From: Treponema medium | GTDB lineage: Bacteria > Spirochaetota > Spirochaetia > Treponematales > Treponemataceae | Direction: 5' to 3' | NCBI RefSeq assembly: GCF_017161265.1 | Contig: NZ_CP031393.1 | Span: forward strand, 2,232,001-2,296,000 | Length of the DNA stretch: 64,000 nt | Part shown: positions 36,222-44,936 of the stretch, in pieces | Layout: every line of letters begins with the position of its first letter | How positions within the stretch are numbered: the stretch's first letter is position 1 | Translations under genes and position numbers: made by a program | The notes under the pieces: model-generated | Database searches by the model: none | What the model saw: the letters and a program-made list of their open reading frames with translations, nothing else | What the model was told of the DNA's origin: nothing

Positions 36222-36846
36222 CCTATAAAAACTTTTGCAGGATGTTTCAACATCCGAAAAAGTTTTTAGCCGTGCGCGCAATGCGCGCACATGTAAATAA
36301 TCAAGTTTGCACCGCAAACTTGAGATAAAAAGTACCGGCGACATCTCAGACGGTACTTTTTATCTCATCTCCTATAAAAACTTTTGCAGGATGTTTCAAC
36401 ATCCGAAAAAGTTTTTAGCCGTGCGCGCAATGCGCGCACATGTAAATAATCAAGTTTGCACCGCAAACTTGAGATAAAAAGTACCGGCGACATCTCAGAC
36501 GGTACTTTTTATCTCATCTCCTATAAAAACTTTTGCAGGAAATATCAGAGCCTTCGGCTCTGTTCTGCAAAGAAATTCATTAACTTGTCCGCTTAAGCGG
36601 ACAGCGAATCAACATCCGAAAAAGTTTTTAGCCGTGCGCGCATTACGCGCACATGTAAATAATCAACAACCCCGACGCAGAGCATCGGGGTATGTTGTTC
36701 TCATAAGGTGGTTGCAGTCGGCTTTCATACCCTTTATTACGGCGCAGAGCGCCGGGGTATGAAACCCTCCGCACGAATCAAGTTTGCACCGCAAACTTGA
36801 GATAAAAAGTACCGGCGCAATTTTAGGCGATGCTTTTTATCATAGC
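36222..36846 (-). repeat. U repeat: 149-bp tandem repeat, two intact copies and one expanded copy
   Basis: Units begin with CCTATAAAAACTTTTGCAGG at 36222, 36371 and 36520, exactly 149 bp apart. Each unit contains AAAAACTTTT/AAAAGTTTTT with an inner GGATGTT/AACATCC hairpin, GCGCGC/GCGCGC, CAAGTTTGC/GCAAACTTG and GATAAAAAGTACCG/CGGTACTTTTTATC. Units 1 and 2 are virtually identical. Unit 3 has gained a segment with AGAGCC/GGCTCT and TTGTCCGC/GCGGACA hairpins and an R element. The array is upstream of and opposite in sense to nothing but tpiA, so it could form its 5' leader. Confidence 0.88.
36667..36775 (+). mobile_element. R element, 109 bp, inserted in U copy 3 with AATCAA duplication
   Basis: The insert runs from CAACCCCGACG to CTCCGCACG and is flanked by AATCAA at 36661-36666 and 36776-36781. 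The two intact U copies carry a single AATCAA at this place (36299-36304 and 36448-36453), so they show the empty site. The insert contains the CCCCGACGCAGAGCATCGGGG hairpin, the core GGTGGTTGCAGTCGGC and the GGCGCAGAGCGCC hairpin. No coding capacity. Confidence 0.85.
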
Positions 36847-36990
36847 TCCTATAAAAACTTTCAGATATTTCATTATACCGTACCTTTACCGGTTTTTAAA
36901 GGGGACCGTTCTACCTGCCGTGTTCTATCCTACAGCGTAAACGGAATCGGGACTTTTTTTATTACATATTCTCGGTTATAATAGATCTGA

Positions 36991-37128
36991 GGCTGTCCAA
37001 AAACTTCAGTTTTTGGACAGTTTCCTTAGATTTAGATGCGATGTTTAAAATTAAGTCATTGCTGTATAAAGACTTAATTTTAAACTCGCGGGGATGTCGA
37101 AAAAGTAACCAACTTTTGAGACATCCCC
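36991..37128 (+). repeat. Trident repeat T5
   Basis: Hairpin 1 CTGTCCAAAAA/TTTTTGGACAG; linker CCTTAGATTTAGATGCGATG; hairpin 2 GTTTAAAATTAAGTC/GACTTAATTTTAAAC (37043-37085); CTCG; hairpin 3 GGGGATGTC/GACATCCCC with inner AAAAGT/ACTTTT. Near twin of T2 inside the tro operon. Confidence 0.88.
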
Positions 37129-37135
37129 AGGTCGC

Positions 37136-37220
37136 CGAGTTCTAAATCGCACAAATGGTACGATTTAGAACATCGCATTTCAAGGTAACCTGTTCCGAAA
37201 CGGAAGTTTCCGAACAGGTT
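37136..37220 (-). repeat. Trident repeat T6 (hairpins 1 and 2)
   Basis: Read on the minus strand: hairpin 1 AACCTGTTC/GAACAGGTT; linker ACCTTGAAATGCGATG; hairpin 2 GTTCTAAATCG/CGATTTAGAAC; CTCG. Hairpin 3 is absent and T5 abuts instead. Hairpin 1 lies 26 bp from the sdaAB start. Confidence 0.8.
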
Positions 37221-37245
37221 TAATAAACAAAAGAGGGATGATACA

Positions 37246-37908
37246 ATGAATGTATTTGATATAATTGGTCCCATCATGATCGGCCCATCCAGTTCCCATA
37301 CAGCCGGAGCGGTAAGAATTGGTTTAATGAGCAGACTGTTGCTGGGTACCCCTGCAGTAAAGGCATATATCAGACTGCATGGCTCTTTTGCGCAAACGTA
37401 CAAGGGGCACGGAACTGACCGTGCACTCGCAGCCGGAATTATGGGTATGCAAACTGATGATGAACGCATCAGAAGGAGCTTGCAAATAGCCAAAGAAATC
37501 GGACTTGCCATTACTTTTGAACCGACGGTAATTCCCGATGCTCATCCGAATACGGCTGAAATCACCTTAACCGATGCAAACGGAAAAACCGTGTGCGTAC
37601 AAGGAGCATCCGTCGGCGGCGGCAACATCGTTATCACTAAAATAGATGGTCGGGAGGTAAAAATTACCGGTCAATCTCCGACGATTATCGTGGTACACAA
37701 TGACATACCGGGAATGATCGCCGCAGTAACTGCATTGATGGCTCAGTATAAACTCAATGTCTATAATTTCAACCTTGCTCGGGACAAAAAGGGCGGAACC
37801 GCAATCATGACATTACAGATTGACGGGCGCTCCCTTGGAGAAGACTTGCAAGCCGCTATCGAGAAAATACCCGGCGTTACCAAGGTGATTTTTGTTCGAC
37901 CGTTCTAA
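37246..37908 (+). CDS. sdaAB: L-serine dehydratase, iron-sulfur-dependent, beta subunit
   Basis: A 220-residue subunit with the family N-terminus FDIIGPIMIGPSSSHTAGAV and a C-terminal ACT-like domain (~145-215, TIIVVHNDIPGMIAAVTALM). With the alpha subunit it deaminates L-serine to pyruvate and ammonia. GAGGGATGATACA precedes the ATG. The alpha gene begins 274 bp downstream, separated by an L/K repeat, an unusually long gap for this pair. Serine use fits an amino-acid-fermenting treponeme. Confidence 0.93.
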   Translation: MNVFDIIGPIMIGPSSSHTAGAVRIGLMSRLLLGTPAVKAYIRLHGSFAQTYKGHGTDRALAAGIMGMQTDDERIRRSLQIAKEIGLAITFEPTVIPDAHPNTAEITLTDANGKTVCVQGASVGGGNIVITKIDGREVKITGQSPTIIVVHNDIPGMIAAVTALMAQYKLNVYNFNLARDKKGGTAIMTLQIDGRSLGEDLQAAIEKIPGVTKVIFVRPF

Positions 37909-37935
37909 AAAACGGCAACCTATAAAGGAATTCAT

Positions 37936-38004
37936 GGCAACCGCGCTAATACTATCTGACGCAGTTGCTTTCCTTTTGCGAGAAATTTCGAAAAAATTTC
38001 TCGC
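37936..38004 (-). repeat. L hairpin pair (copy E)
   Basis: GCGAGAAATTT/AAATTTCTCGC (37978-38004) and the imperfect GGCAACCGC/GCAGTTGC (37936-37968), inserted between sdaAB and the K element. Confidence 0.75.
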
Positions 38005-38021
38005 AGTTTATTTTAAAAGGA

Positions 38022-38165
38022 GGGTAAACACATCAGACGTGTAGACAAAATGCTGCAGAATCAGTGAGGCAGGGCAACCATTTGAGACGCGAAGCGACGA
38101 AATTCTGGTTGAACAGCCTCACTGATTCTGCAGGGGACGTCAAAAATAGTCTGATGCGTTTACCC
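38022..38165. repeat. K element (copy E), 144 bp, inside the serine dehydratase operon
   Basis: Ends GGGTAAACACATCAGAC and GTCTGATGCGTTTACCC. Inner arms CTGCAGAATCAGTGAGGC and GCCTCACTGATTCTGCAG are exact complements and differ from those of copies C and D. It ends 17 bp before the sdaAA ATG, leaving only the ribosome-binding site GGGAG between. Confidence 0.9.
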
Positions 38166-38182
38166 GGAGCAGGGAGACAGCG

Positions 38183-39112
38183 ATGCTTAGTTATGAATCA
38201 ATCAGCGAATTATATAAAACGGCGGAAACGCAGCATAAGCGTATCAGGGAGATTGTATTAGAAGATCAAGCAGCTCAGCTTGAACAGCCGGAAGAATCGC
38301 TTATTATGCGAATGGAAGAAAACTTGACAGTCATGCTAGAGGCAATTGAGAACGGTAGTAAACAGGGGGTTAAATCGACCAGCGGATTAACCGGTGGAGA
38401 TGCATACCGTCTAAAACAGACGATTGCGGAAGGTAAACACCTTTGCGGAGATCTTATGTCAAATGCTATTCAGATGGCAATGGCAGTATCCGAAATAAAC
38501 GCCGCGATGGGGAAAATTGTTGCAACTCCTACAGCCGGTTCTTGTGGAATCTTACCCGGGGCATTAGGCGCCTTGTTAAAAGTACGCGGTATCCCGCGGA
38601 AAGAAGTAGTACTGTCGCTGTTTACCGCCGGAGCTATCGGCATGGTGGTTGCAAATAAGGCATCGATTGCGGGGGCTTCAGGCGGCTGCCAAGCTGAGTG
38701 CGGCACCGCTTCCGCAATGGCGGCTGCTTGTATTGTGGAACTCTTAGGCGGCACACCGGAGATGGCAGCGCATGCCGTGGCAATAACCCTCAAGTGCATA
38801 TTGGGTCTGGTGTGCGACCCCGTTGCAGGCCTCGTGGAAATCCCCTGCATTAAACGGAATGCTTCCGGCGTGACACTTGCTTTTACCGCTGCGGAACTGG
38901 CACTTGCAGGGATTAAAAGCGCAATTCCCGTTGACGAAACCATCGAATCTCTCAAACGGGTTGGTGACGGACTTCCGGCATCGCTTCGCGAAACCGCTCA
39001 AGGAGGTTTAGCGATAACCCCAACCGGTCAAACCTTTGAACGGCAAGTCTTCGGTACGCGCTCGCCACTAACCGGCAGTCCATGCAGTACCTGCGGCTCA
39101 TGCGGTAGCTGA
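38183..39112 (+). CDS. sdaAA: L-serine dehydratase, iron-sulfur-dependent, alpha subunit
   Basis: A 309-residue catalytic subunit with SGLTGGDAYRLKQ, PTAGSCGILPGALG, ASGGCQAECGTASAMAAA and DPVAGLVEIPCIKRN. Cysteines in the last three motifs are candidates for the [4Fe-4S] cluster that activates serine. The C-terminus ends in the cysteine-rich SPCSTCGSCGS. GGGAG precedes the ATG just after the K element end. It converges on an AEC transporter gene 12 bp away, with no terminator between them. Confidence 0.93.
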   Translation: MLSYESISELYKTAETQHKRIREIVLEDQAAQLEQPEESLIMRMEENLTVMLEAIENGSKQGVKSTSGLTGGDAYRLKQTIAEGKHLCGDLMSNAIQMAMAVSEINAAMGKIVATPTAGSCGILPGALGALLKVRGIPRKEVVLSLFTAGAIGMVVANKASIAGASGGCQAECGTASAMAAACIVELLGGTPEMAAHAVAITLKCILGLVCDPVAGLVEIPCIKRNASGVTLAFTAAELALAGIKSAIPVDETIESLKRVGDGLPASLRETAQGGLAITPTGQTFERQVFGTRSPLTGSPCSTCGSCGS

Positions 39113-39124
39113 TGAAAGATGGTC

Positions 39125-40063
39125 TTATATTACTTTCAAAAAGCTTAGTATAAAGACAATCCCAAAAATAGTTATACACGACAGTACCGTTGAGAAAATA
39201 ACGACTTGAGCAGCAAGTTCATAATCGCAACCGAGTTGTTCAGCCATAACTGCTGAAATAACAGCCGTAGGAGAACCGTACAGAGCGATGAGCGCCACAA
39301 TCTCATTGGCGCGAAATCCGAGATAAACAGCTAGCGTAATAAAGATCAATGGCATACCGATGAGCTTGCCTGCAACGGTAATCAACAGATTTTTAAAATT
39401 TGCCGAAACTTTTGAAAAATCAAGCATTGCACCCAGTACGATAATGGGGAATATACTGCCTACTTTACCGATATCCATCAACGACTTATCTAAAAAATGC
39501 GGAATAGGAGGGTGCAGCAAGGACATCATAATCCCTACAATAGAGGCAATCACCATGTGATTTTTTAATACATCTATTATCAACTTCTTTTTGTTGACAG
39601 CACAGCCACCATAAATTGAGAGCAGAACAACGGCTGCAGCATTAAAAATAGGAATAATAATCATAATAAGCATTGATGCCAACACTGCGCTGTTTTCTCC
39701 TGCAATATAGGAAGAAAGCGGAATCCCAAGCATCACAAAATTACTTCTGAATGTTCCCTGTATCATAACACCTTGCTTTTTTTTATCTTTTTCAAAAAGC
39801 GGTACGATGAAAACAAGCAAGAAGATAGCAGCTACAATACTTCCTGCGGCATACAGAACAAACCTCAAATCGAAAACTTCATTTAAATTTGTCTTTCTGA
39901 TATTATTAAAGGTTACGATCGGTAAGAGTAAGTCAAAGCATAACTTATTTAATTGGGCTATCGTTTCTTTGCTAAAATACCCTTGTTGTTTAAGAAAATA
40001 GCCGAAAACAACTAAGAGAACGACCGGCATAACTGCATTAAATGCTACAAAGAAACTTTCCAT
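39125..40063 (-). CDS. AEC-family (auxin efflux carrier-like) transporter
   Basis: A 312-residue membrane protein with about ten hydrophobic segments, the size of AEC permeases that move malate, malonate or other small organic acids. Typical features are an N-terminal VFGYFLKQQGYFSKETIAQL, a central helix break and a C-terminal YGSPTAVISAVMAEQLG. Its substrate cannot be assigned; proximity to serine dehydratase makes a product or substrate of amino-acid fermentation plausible. Confidence 0.85.
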   Translation of the reverse strand: MESFFVAFNAVMPVVLLVVFGYFLKQQGYFSKETIAQLNKLCFDLLLPIVTFNNIRKTNLNEVFDLRFVLYAAGSIVAAIFLLVFIVPLFEKDKKKQGVMIQGTFRSNFVMLGIPLSSYIAGENSAVLASMLIMIIIPIFNAAAVVLLSIYGGCAVNKKKLIIDVLKNHMVIASIVGIMMSLLHPPIPHFLDKSLMDIGKVGSIFPIIVLGAMLDFSKVSANFKNLLITVAGKLIGMPLIFITLAVYLGFRANEIVALIALYGSPTAVISAVMAEQLGCDYELAAQVVIFSTVLSCITIFGIVFILSFLKVI

Positions 40064-40142
40064 GTATGCTCCTTACTCTACCGGTTTGTAAATTATTCGA
40101 GTACCCGTTTTAGGTAAACGGGCACTTAAAGGCACGAGCTTT

Positions 40143-42218
40143 TTACACCTTGAACTTTCCGATTTCTCCGGTAACGCTCGCTGCATTTTTCTGATTATTT
40201 ATCGCGATAGTATTTACTTCTTTCATCGCGTTGTTGACTTCCGCTATTCCGGTCGCCATTTCCGCCATACTTTGTGTAATAACCTCCGACAGATTGGCAA
40301 GTTTTCTGATACCGGCAGAAATATCGGTCGCTTCGGATAGTATTTCATTTGAATCTGTTTTTACTTTAGATGTTATGGTATTCATTCCATTAATTACATT
40401 TAAAACTTCTTCACCACCCTGCATTTGCTCCTTCATAGTACGGATCATGCCGTCTTCTTGCCGATAGATAAAGTCCATCATAGCACTGATTTTTTCAAAC
40501 TGCTCCGCTACCAGAGGGCCGGCACCGTTAAGACTTTCGATTTTATGTTTGAGTTCTTCCAAGACCTTTGTAATACTTGTTCCTTGAGCACCCGATTCCT
40601 CTGCCAACTTCCGTATTTCATCAGCGACAACTGCAAACCCTTTTCCCGCTTCTCCGGCATGCGCTGCCTCAATTGCCGCATTCATCGCAAGAAGGTTTGT
40701 TTGACTTGCCGTATTTTGGATAACCGTAATAGCATCGAGAAGCCCCTCGGATTGCTCCGTTACTACTTTTGTAACCTCAACAACCATAGCAACGGTCTCT
40801 TTACCGGTGTGCGTTGTTTTTTCAAGGGTTTTAATCGATTGAAGATTCTTTTCAGCCCGTTCCTGTAAAGTCTGAATGTTTTTTATGATTTCTTCGATTG
40901 AAAGGGATGAACCTGAGATACTTTTAGCTTGATTGTCAATGTGGAAATCAAGACTTGACATCGTTTGAGTAATAGCATCTATCTTTGCAGCGGTTTCATT
41001 AACTTCCGTATGCTGCACCATTACTCTATCTTTCACGTTTTCAATATTTCCTGTTATTTGATTAAGCGCTGCAGCAGAATCTAGCATCCGCGTAGACAAT
41101 GTCTGGCTAACTGACTGCATGTTTTTTGCCGTATCGGTTATGACCGAAAAAGAAGCGCGGATTTTTTCTATTGCATTATTCATCGATAATGCGATAGAAC
41201 CGAGTTCATCAGAATGCACTGCAGCTTGAACGGTAAAATCTCCTTCCGCAACTTTATCAAAAATAGTATGGAGCTTAATAAACCGTCCGAATAAATAGCT
41301 GAGCATAAACTGATTAATTATGATCATAAGTATCAATAGAACAGCTGTCCATAAAAGAGAATATCCTAAAATCGAAAGAATAGGCGGTATAAAATCTTTT
41401 ACAGGAACTGCCATGATAGTATAATATGGCAAATCGGAGAGCTGTTTTTTTACAATAATAACTCTACCGAGCAAATCGTCATCATAGTATTGAAGATTGC
41501 TATAGCCCGTTAAGTCTGAAAGAGTACCTGTTACCGTATTGATTTTTTTATTTGTAAAGTCAACATTTGAACAAAGCGATATTGTATCGGTATTATCGAT
41601 AACGCCGATCCAAGATTGCGGACTGGGCAGTGATTTATTTATTTTAGCAACGGCTTTTTGCAAATCAACCGCCATACCGGCGAATCCGATTGCTTCTCCT
41701 GCCGAATTAAATATTTTTATATCAAACCAAAAATTTATTTCATTGAGTGTTCTATTGTAATCGACACTACAAAATAACGTTTGCGGATTTTTCAGCATGG
41801 TAAAAAACCATGAATCATCGGCTTCGGTAAGCACATCTTTTTTTATCTGTTTATTATTATCAACAACATAGTAACCACCGGTTAATTTCGAAGCAGCAAA
41901 ACAGGTAGAAAACTGCTCGTCTTTACTAAGTTTTAGCATTTTATCGATAACATGAGTACCGGTTTTCTCATCTTTTTCATACGCTTCAAACCAATCTATC
42001 AAATAAGGCTCTTCCGCTAAATCTTGTGAAAGCGCTAAGCCAACCGTAAGATTTGTCTGTAATTCGGAAGACGAAGCATCCAGCATAAACGGTACGGTTT
42101 TGTAAAAATTATTTTCAATGTACGCCCTCGCTTGCATAACGCTAAAAGCTAACGCTCCGCAAACAGCAATAACCAGCGTCGTTACCAAAAACAAATTAAC
42201 TGATGTCCGTATTTTCAT
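40143..42218 (-). CDS. Methyl-accepting chemotaxis protein (dCache-type sensor)
   Basis: A 691-residue transducer: TM1 (~10-28), a periplasmic sensor of ~250 residues resembling dCache_1, TM2 (~285-310), HAMP and a long cytoplasmic coiled-coil with the signalling hairpin [20 protein letters not shown]. The start [16 protein letters not shown] follows GGAGAGATTCT; an 81-bp longer frame runs into the IS flank. The ligand is unknown. The IS lies 84 bp upstream of the start, so this gene's promoter region may have been altered by the insertion. Confidence 0.93.
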   Translation of the reverse strand: MKIRTSVNLFLVTTLVIAVCGALAFSVMQARAYIENNFYKTVPFMLDASSSELQTNLTVGLALSQDLAEEPYLIDWFEAYEKDEKTGTHVIDKMLKLSKDEQFSTCFAASKLTGGYYVVDNNKQIKKDVLTEADDSWFFTMLKNPQTLFCSVDYNRTLNEINFWFDIKIFNSAGEAIGFAGMAVDLQKAVAKINKSLPSPQSWIGVIDNTDTISLCSNVDFTNKKINTVTGTLSDLTGYSNLQYYDDDLLGRVIIVKKQLSDLPYYTIMAVPVKDFIPPILSILGYSLLWTAVLLILMIIINQFMLSYLFGRFIKLHTIFDKVAEGDFTVQAAVHSDELGSIALSMNNAIEKIRASFSVITDTAKNMQSVSQTLSTRMLDSAAALNQITGNIENVKDRVMVQHTEVNETAAKIDAITQTMSSLDFHIDNQAKSISGSSLSIEEIIKNIQTLQERAEKNLQSIKTLEKTTHTGKETVAMVVEVTKVVTEQSEGLLDAITVIQNTASQTNLLAMNAAIEAAHAGEAGKGFAVVADEIRKLAEESGAQGTSITKVLEELKHKIESLNGAGPLVAEQFEKISAMMDFIYRQEDGMIRTMKEQMQGGEEVLNVINGMNTITSKVKTDSNEILSEATDISAGIRKLANLSEVITQSMAEMATGIAEVNNAMKEVNTIAINNQKNAASVTGEIGKFKV

Positions 42219-42301
42219 AGAATCTCTCCAGCAGAGTAAGAAAAATTTGAGTGTACGATAAGTGTACCGTATTTTTATTTTTATAGCTAGAGCGCGCATT
42301 G

Positions 42302-43653
42302 AATCACGTTAAATCTAACCGAAAAAGAAGCGGTGCATCACGTAAAAATCTAACCCAAAATAGAAGCCCAAAGGAAGGGCACAATGGGGTTAGACATGAA
42401 AACAAAAAAGAAATTGAGCGAAGAAACGGCAAAACGGTATTGTACGGCAGCAAAGAAACAAAAGACGAAAATCCTCGATGAGTTCATCGCAACAACCGGT
42501 TACAATCGAAAGTATGCCATTCACGTTCTGAAAAACAGTGCATACGTAAAACTCACGCACTTTAACAATGTCGCAAGACAGAGCGTACAGGTTATTACAA
42601 AGACACGTAAAAAGCGGAACTATGAAAAATACTACGGTCAAGACGTACAACAAGAAGTCATCCGGCTGTGGATTTTTTCGATGTATCTGTGTGCAAAACG
42701 GCTCGTGCCGTTCATTCGGGATAATATCGATTACTTTGCTCAAAAGTTCAGCTATGATGAAAAACTGAAAGCAAAACTCGCCCGCATATCAAGCGCGACA
42801 GTCGGCAGGATTCTTAAACCGGAAATCCCAAAACATTCCATCCGCGGTATTTCAACAACACGACCTGTAAAGAATCTTAATAAGCTCATCCCCATCCGTA
42901 CCTTTTTCGATTGGGATGAACGGAAGCCGGGTTTTTTTGAGGTTGACACCGTTGCCAACTGCGGCATAAGTACCCAAGGACAGTATATTTGCACGCTTAC
43001 CCTTACCGATGTTCATTCAGGCTGGACGGAAAATAGAGCCCTTTTAAACAAAGCTCATCGTTGGGTAAAAGAAGCAATAGAAGATGTGAAAGAGAAGCTC
43101 CCGTTTCAGATGAAAGGTATTGATAGCGACAACGGAAGTGAGTTCAAAAATACACAGCTGTTGCAATGGTGTAAAAGTAATGAGATTATCTTCACTCGGA
43201 GCCGATCGTATAAAAAGAATGATAATTGTTTTGTTGAACAGAAAAATGATAGTGTCGTAAGGCACATTGTCGGTTACTATCGCTTTGAGGGAGAAGCTGC
43301 GCGAGCGGTTATGGCTGACCTTTATCAGCAGTATAATAAGCTCGTCAATTTCTTTTTTCCTTCGATGAAAATTATTTCAAAAAAACGGATAGACGCAAAG
43401 GTCATAAAAAAATATGATACGGCAAAGACTCCGTATTGCAGGCTGATGGAAAGCTCTGATGTAAGCGAGGCGGTAAAAGCTGAGCTGTGCCGCAGGAAGA
43501 ACAACTTGGATTTACAACAGCTGCTTGAAACAACGCAAAGCTTGCAAAGTAAACTTATCTCTATGGCTCAACCTTGGACATAGAGTGCTACGGTTAGATT
43601 TTTACTTGAGTAACCGCAATCCTTTCGGTTAGATTTTTACGTGAGTAAATACG
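42302..43653 (+). mobile_element. IS1202-like (ISNCY group) insertion sequence
   Basis: About 1.35 kb with one transposase gene. The 12-bp direct repeat GAGCGCGCATTG stands at 42290-42301 and 43654-43665, as a target duplication. Both ends carry two copies of the word CACGTAAAAATCTAACC or close variants, inverted between ends (42306-42321 and 42338-42354; 43592-43608 and 43627-43643). The exact tips are uncertain because the left end homology extends to GCATTG in another copy at 44.9 kb. Confidence 0.85.
42384..43583 (+). CDS. DDE transposase (integrase catalytic core) of the IS1202-like element
   Basis: A 399-residue transposase with a helical N-terminal DNA-binding region (TGYNRKYAIHVLK) and an rve-type catalytic core. 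The acidic triad is visible and intact: D188 (FFEVDTV), D249 (GIDSDNGSEF) and E285 (CFVEQ), with 35 residues between the last two. AAGGAAGG precedes the ATG. No frameshift or stop interrupts it, so the element may still be active. Confidence 0.9.
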   Translation: MGLDMKTKKKLSEETAKRYCTAAKKQKTKILDEFIATTGYNRKYAIHVLKNSAYVKLTHFNNVARQSVQVITKTRKKRNYEKYYGQDVQQEVIRLWIFSMYLCAKRLVPFIRDNIDYFAQKFSYDEKLKAKLARISSATVGRILKPEIPKHSIRGISTTRPVKNLNKLIPIRTFFDWDERKPGFFEVDTVANCGISTQGQYICTLTLTDVHSGWTENRALLNKAHRWVKEAIEDVKEKLPFQMKGIDSDNGSEFKNTQLLQWCKSNEIIFTRSRSYKKNDNCFVEQKNDSVVRHIVGYYRFEGEAARAVMADLYQQYNKLVNFFFPSMKIISKKRIDAKVIKKYDTAKTPYCRLMESSDVSEAVKAELCRRKNNLDLQQLLETTQSLQSKLISMAQPWT

Positions 43654-43720
43654 GAGCGCGCATTGTCTTGTCTATTCATAATTATGCATAGCAGAAAGAG
43701 TTCGATGCGGTTGCTCTACA

Positions 43721-44761
43721 TTAGTCTTGTTTGCGTATTTGTTTAATCCGCTCCCAATAAAAATCGAGTTCATCGGCTTTAAGAAGCGGTTCAGGCGGCG
43801 GCCGTTTGAGACTGTTATGCCGTTTTATTTCTTCCTGCAAGTCTGAAATTGATGATCGGGTTAAAAAAGGTTCGCCGAATGCAAAAGCGCCATCCGTTTC
43901 ATCATAATATAAAGGAAGACCTTGTATCTTCGGGTATTTTTGGTGAGGATACACATCGCCAACGGCATGGGTTCCCGCCCCGCCGCCTTGCGGTGTAAGC
44001 GTTAGCTGCTGTATACCATTGCCGCCATCGCTGATCAATACGCTGCCTTTTTCATAGTTTTTAAGCTTTGACCCGTTATCAGTTATGCAGCTGTATATGG
44101 TATCATATTGCCGGATAAACTTCGGTACGGTTACTTGTAATCCGTCATCGAATGCAAACCTTGCATATTTTTCTTTATATTCAAAATCACCTGTCCAATA
44201 GCGGAATTTTATGTACTGTGTACCATTGAAGAAAAAGGCATCGAAAAACGCCGGAGCTTCTTGCTGATATATCAAAATACCATCTCGAAAGCCTTGCTCA
44301 ACCCAAAAGCCGTCCAAAATCGCCGTTAATGGGGAGCGCATCGGTTGCGTATCTGCATTCGCCCCTGCAGATACTAAAGAGGATCGGCTTTGTTGTGTGT
44401 CAGTAACAATATTATGGGGTGTTTTTTTATAAAATGATGAAAATAATCCAGTGTTATGTACCCATACACTCGTCGTAACCGGTGTTCTAAATCCTTGATA
44501 ACGGATATTCAATGAATAAATATTTCCCGTATCTTCTTGTTTTACCTTGACGGGGTAGGTACCCATATCCTCATACACAAAGCGATAATATGTCTTCAAG
44601 ACTATTCGCAGCGTATCTTCTGTGGTTCCGTCTGCTTTCCCTGTATATTCAATAAAGCGTTCCGAATTTTCCCAAATACCGGTAAGCGGTTGAGCAGGGC
44701 AGGAAAGCGATAAAATAAGAAACAAAGATAAAATAGTATAAAAATGCTTAATACGTTTCAC
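43721..44761 (-). CDS. Hypothetical exported protein, 346 aa
   Basis: Signal peptide KHFYTILSLFLILSLSCPA, possibly a lipoprotein given the SCPAQ boundary (LSLSC). The mature part is rich in Tyr, Gly, Asp and Trp and beta-like, with LTGIWENSERFIEYTGKADG and WTGDFEYKEKYARFAFDDG. No family is recognised; a lipocalin- or surface-protein-like beta structure is possible. It lies between the IS and an isolated IS end, on the opposite strand to the transposase, and may have been carried by an earlier composite insertion. Confidence 0.6.
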   Translation of the reverse strand: MKRIKHFYTILSLFLILSLSCPAQPLTGIWENSERFIEYTGKADGTTEDTLRIVLKTYYRFVYEDMGTYPVKVKQEDTGNIYSLNIRYQGFRTPVTTSVWVHNTGLFSSFYKKTPHNIVTDTQQSRSSLVSAGANADTQPMRSPLTAILDGFWVEQGFRDGILIYQQEAPAFFDAFFFNGTQYIKFRYWTGDFEYKEKYARFAFDDGLQVTVPKFIRQYDTIYSCITDNGSKLKNYEKGSVLISDGGNGIQQLTLTPQGGGAGTHAVGDVYPHQKYPKIQGLPLYYDETDGAFAFGEPFLTRSSISDLQEEIKRHNSLKRPPPEPLLKADELDFYWERIKQIRKQD

Positions 44762-44903
44762 AGCAAAAATAGTATATCATACAACGCGCAGTGTGTTTAG
44801 CCTATCGGCACATTCTTAATTATCAATTAAAAAAACAGACTGATACGTTAGCCTAACCGGTTCCGCTTGAGCTAAGGGGATACCATCTCTCTTCATATCC
44901 CAT

Positions 44904-44936
44904 CTTTTTCGGTTAGATTTAACGTGATGCAATGCG
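44904..44936 (-). mobile_element. Isolated, inverted copy of the IS left end
   Basis: Reverse complement matches 42295-42327 at 32 of 33 bases (CGCATT, G/A then ATCACGTTAAATCTAACCG, AAAAAG). It stands alone six bases before the rpsF promoter. It may be the relic of a second IS copy or the far end of a former composite including the 346-aa protein gene. Confidence 0.8.

Noticed and set aside
36222-36520. CRISPR-like direct repeats
   Set aside because: The 149-bp units are contiguous with no unique spacers and are palindromic throughout.
36784-36981. 65-codon frame before sdaAB
   Set aside because: Starts inside U repeat copy 3, has no ribosome-binding site and no resemblance to a protein.
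42299-42481. Short frame overlapping the transposase start
   Set aside because: Different frame from the transposase, begins in the IS end and is fully explained by it; no sign of a programmed frameshift is needed because the transposase is a single intact frame.
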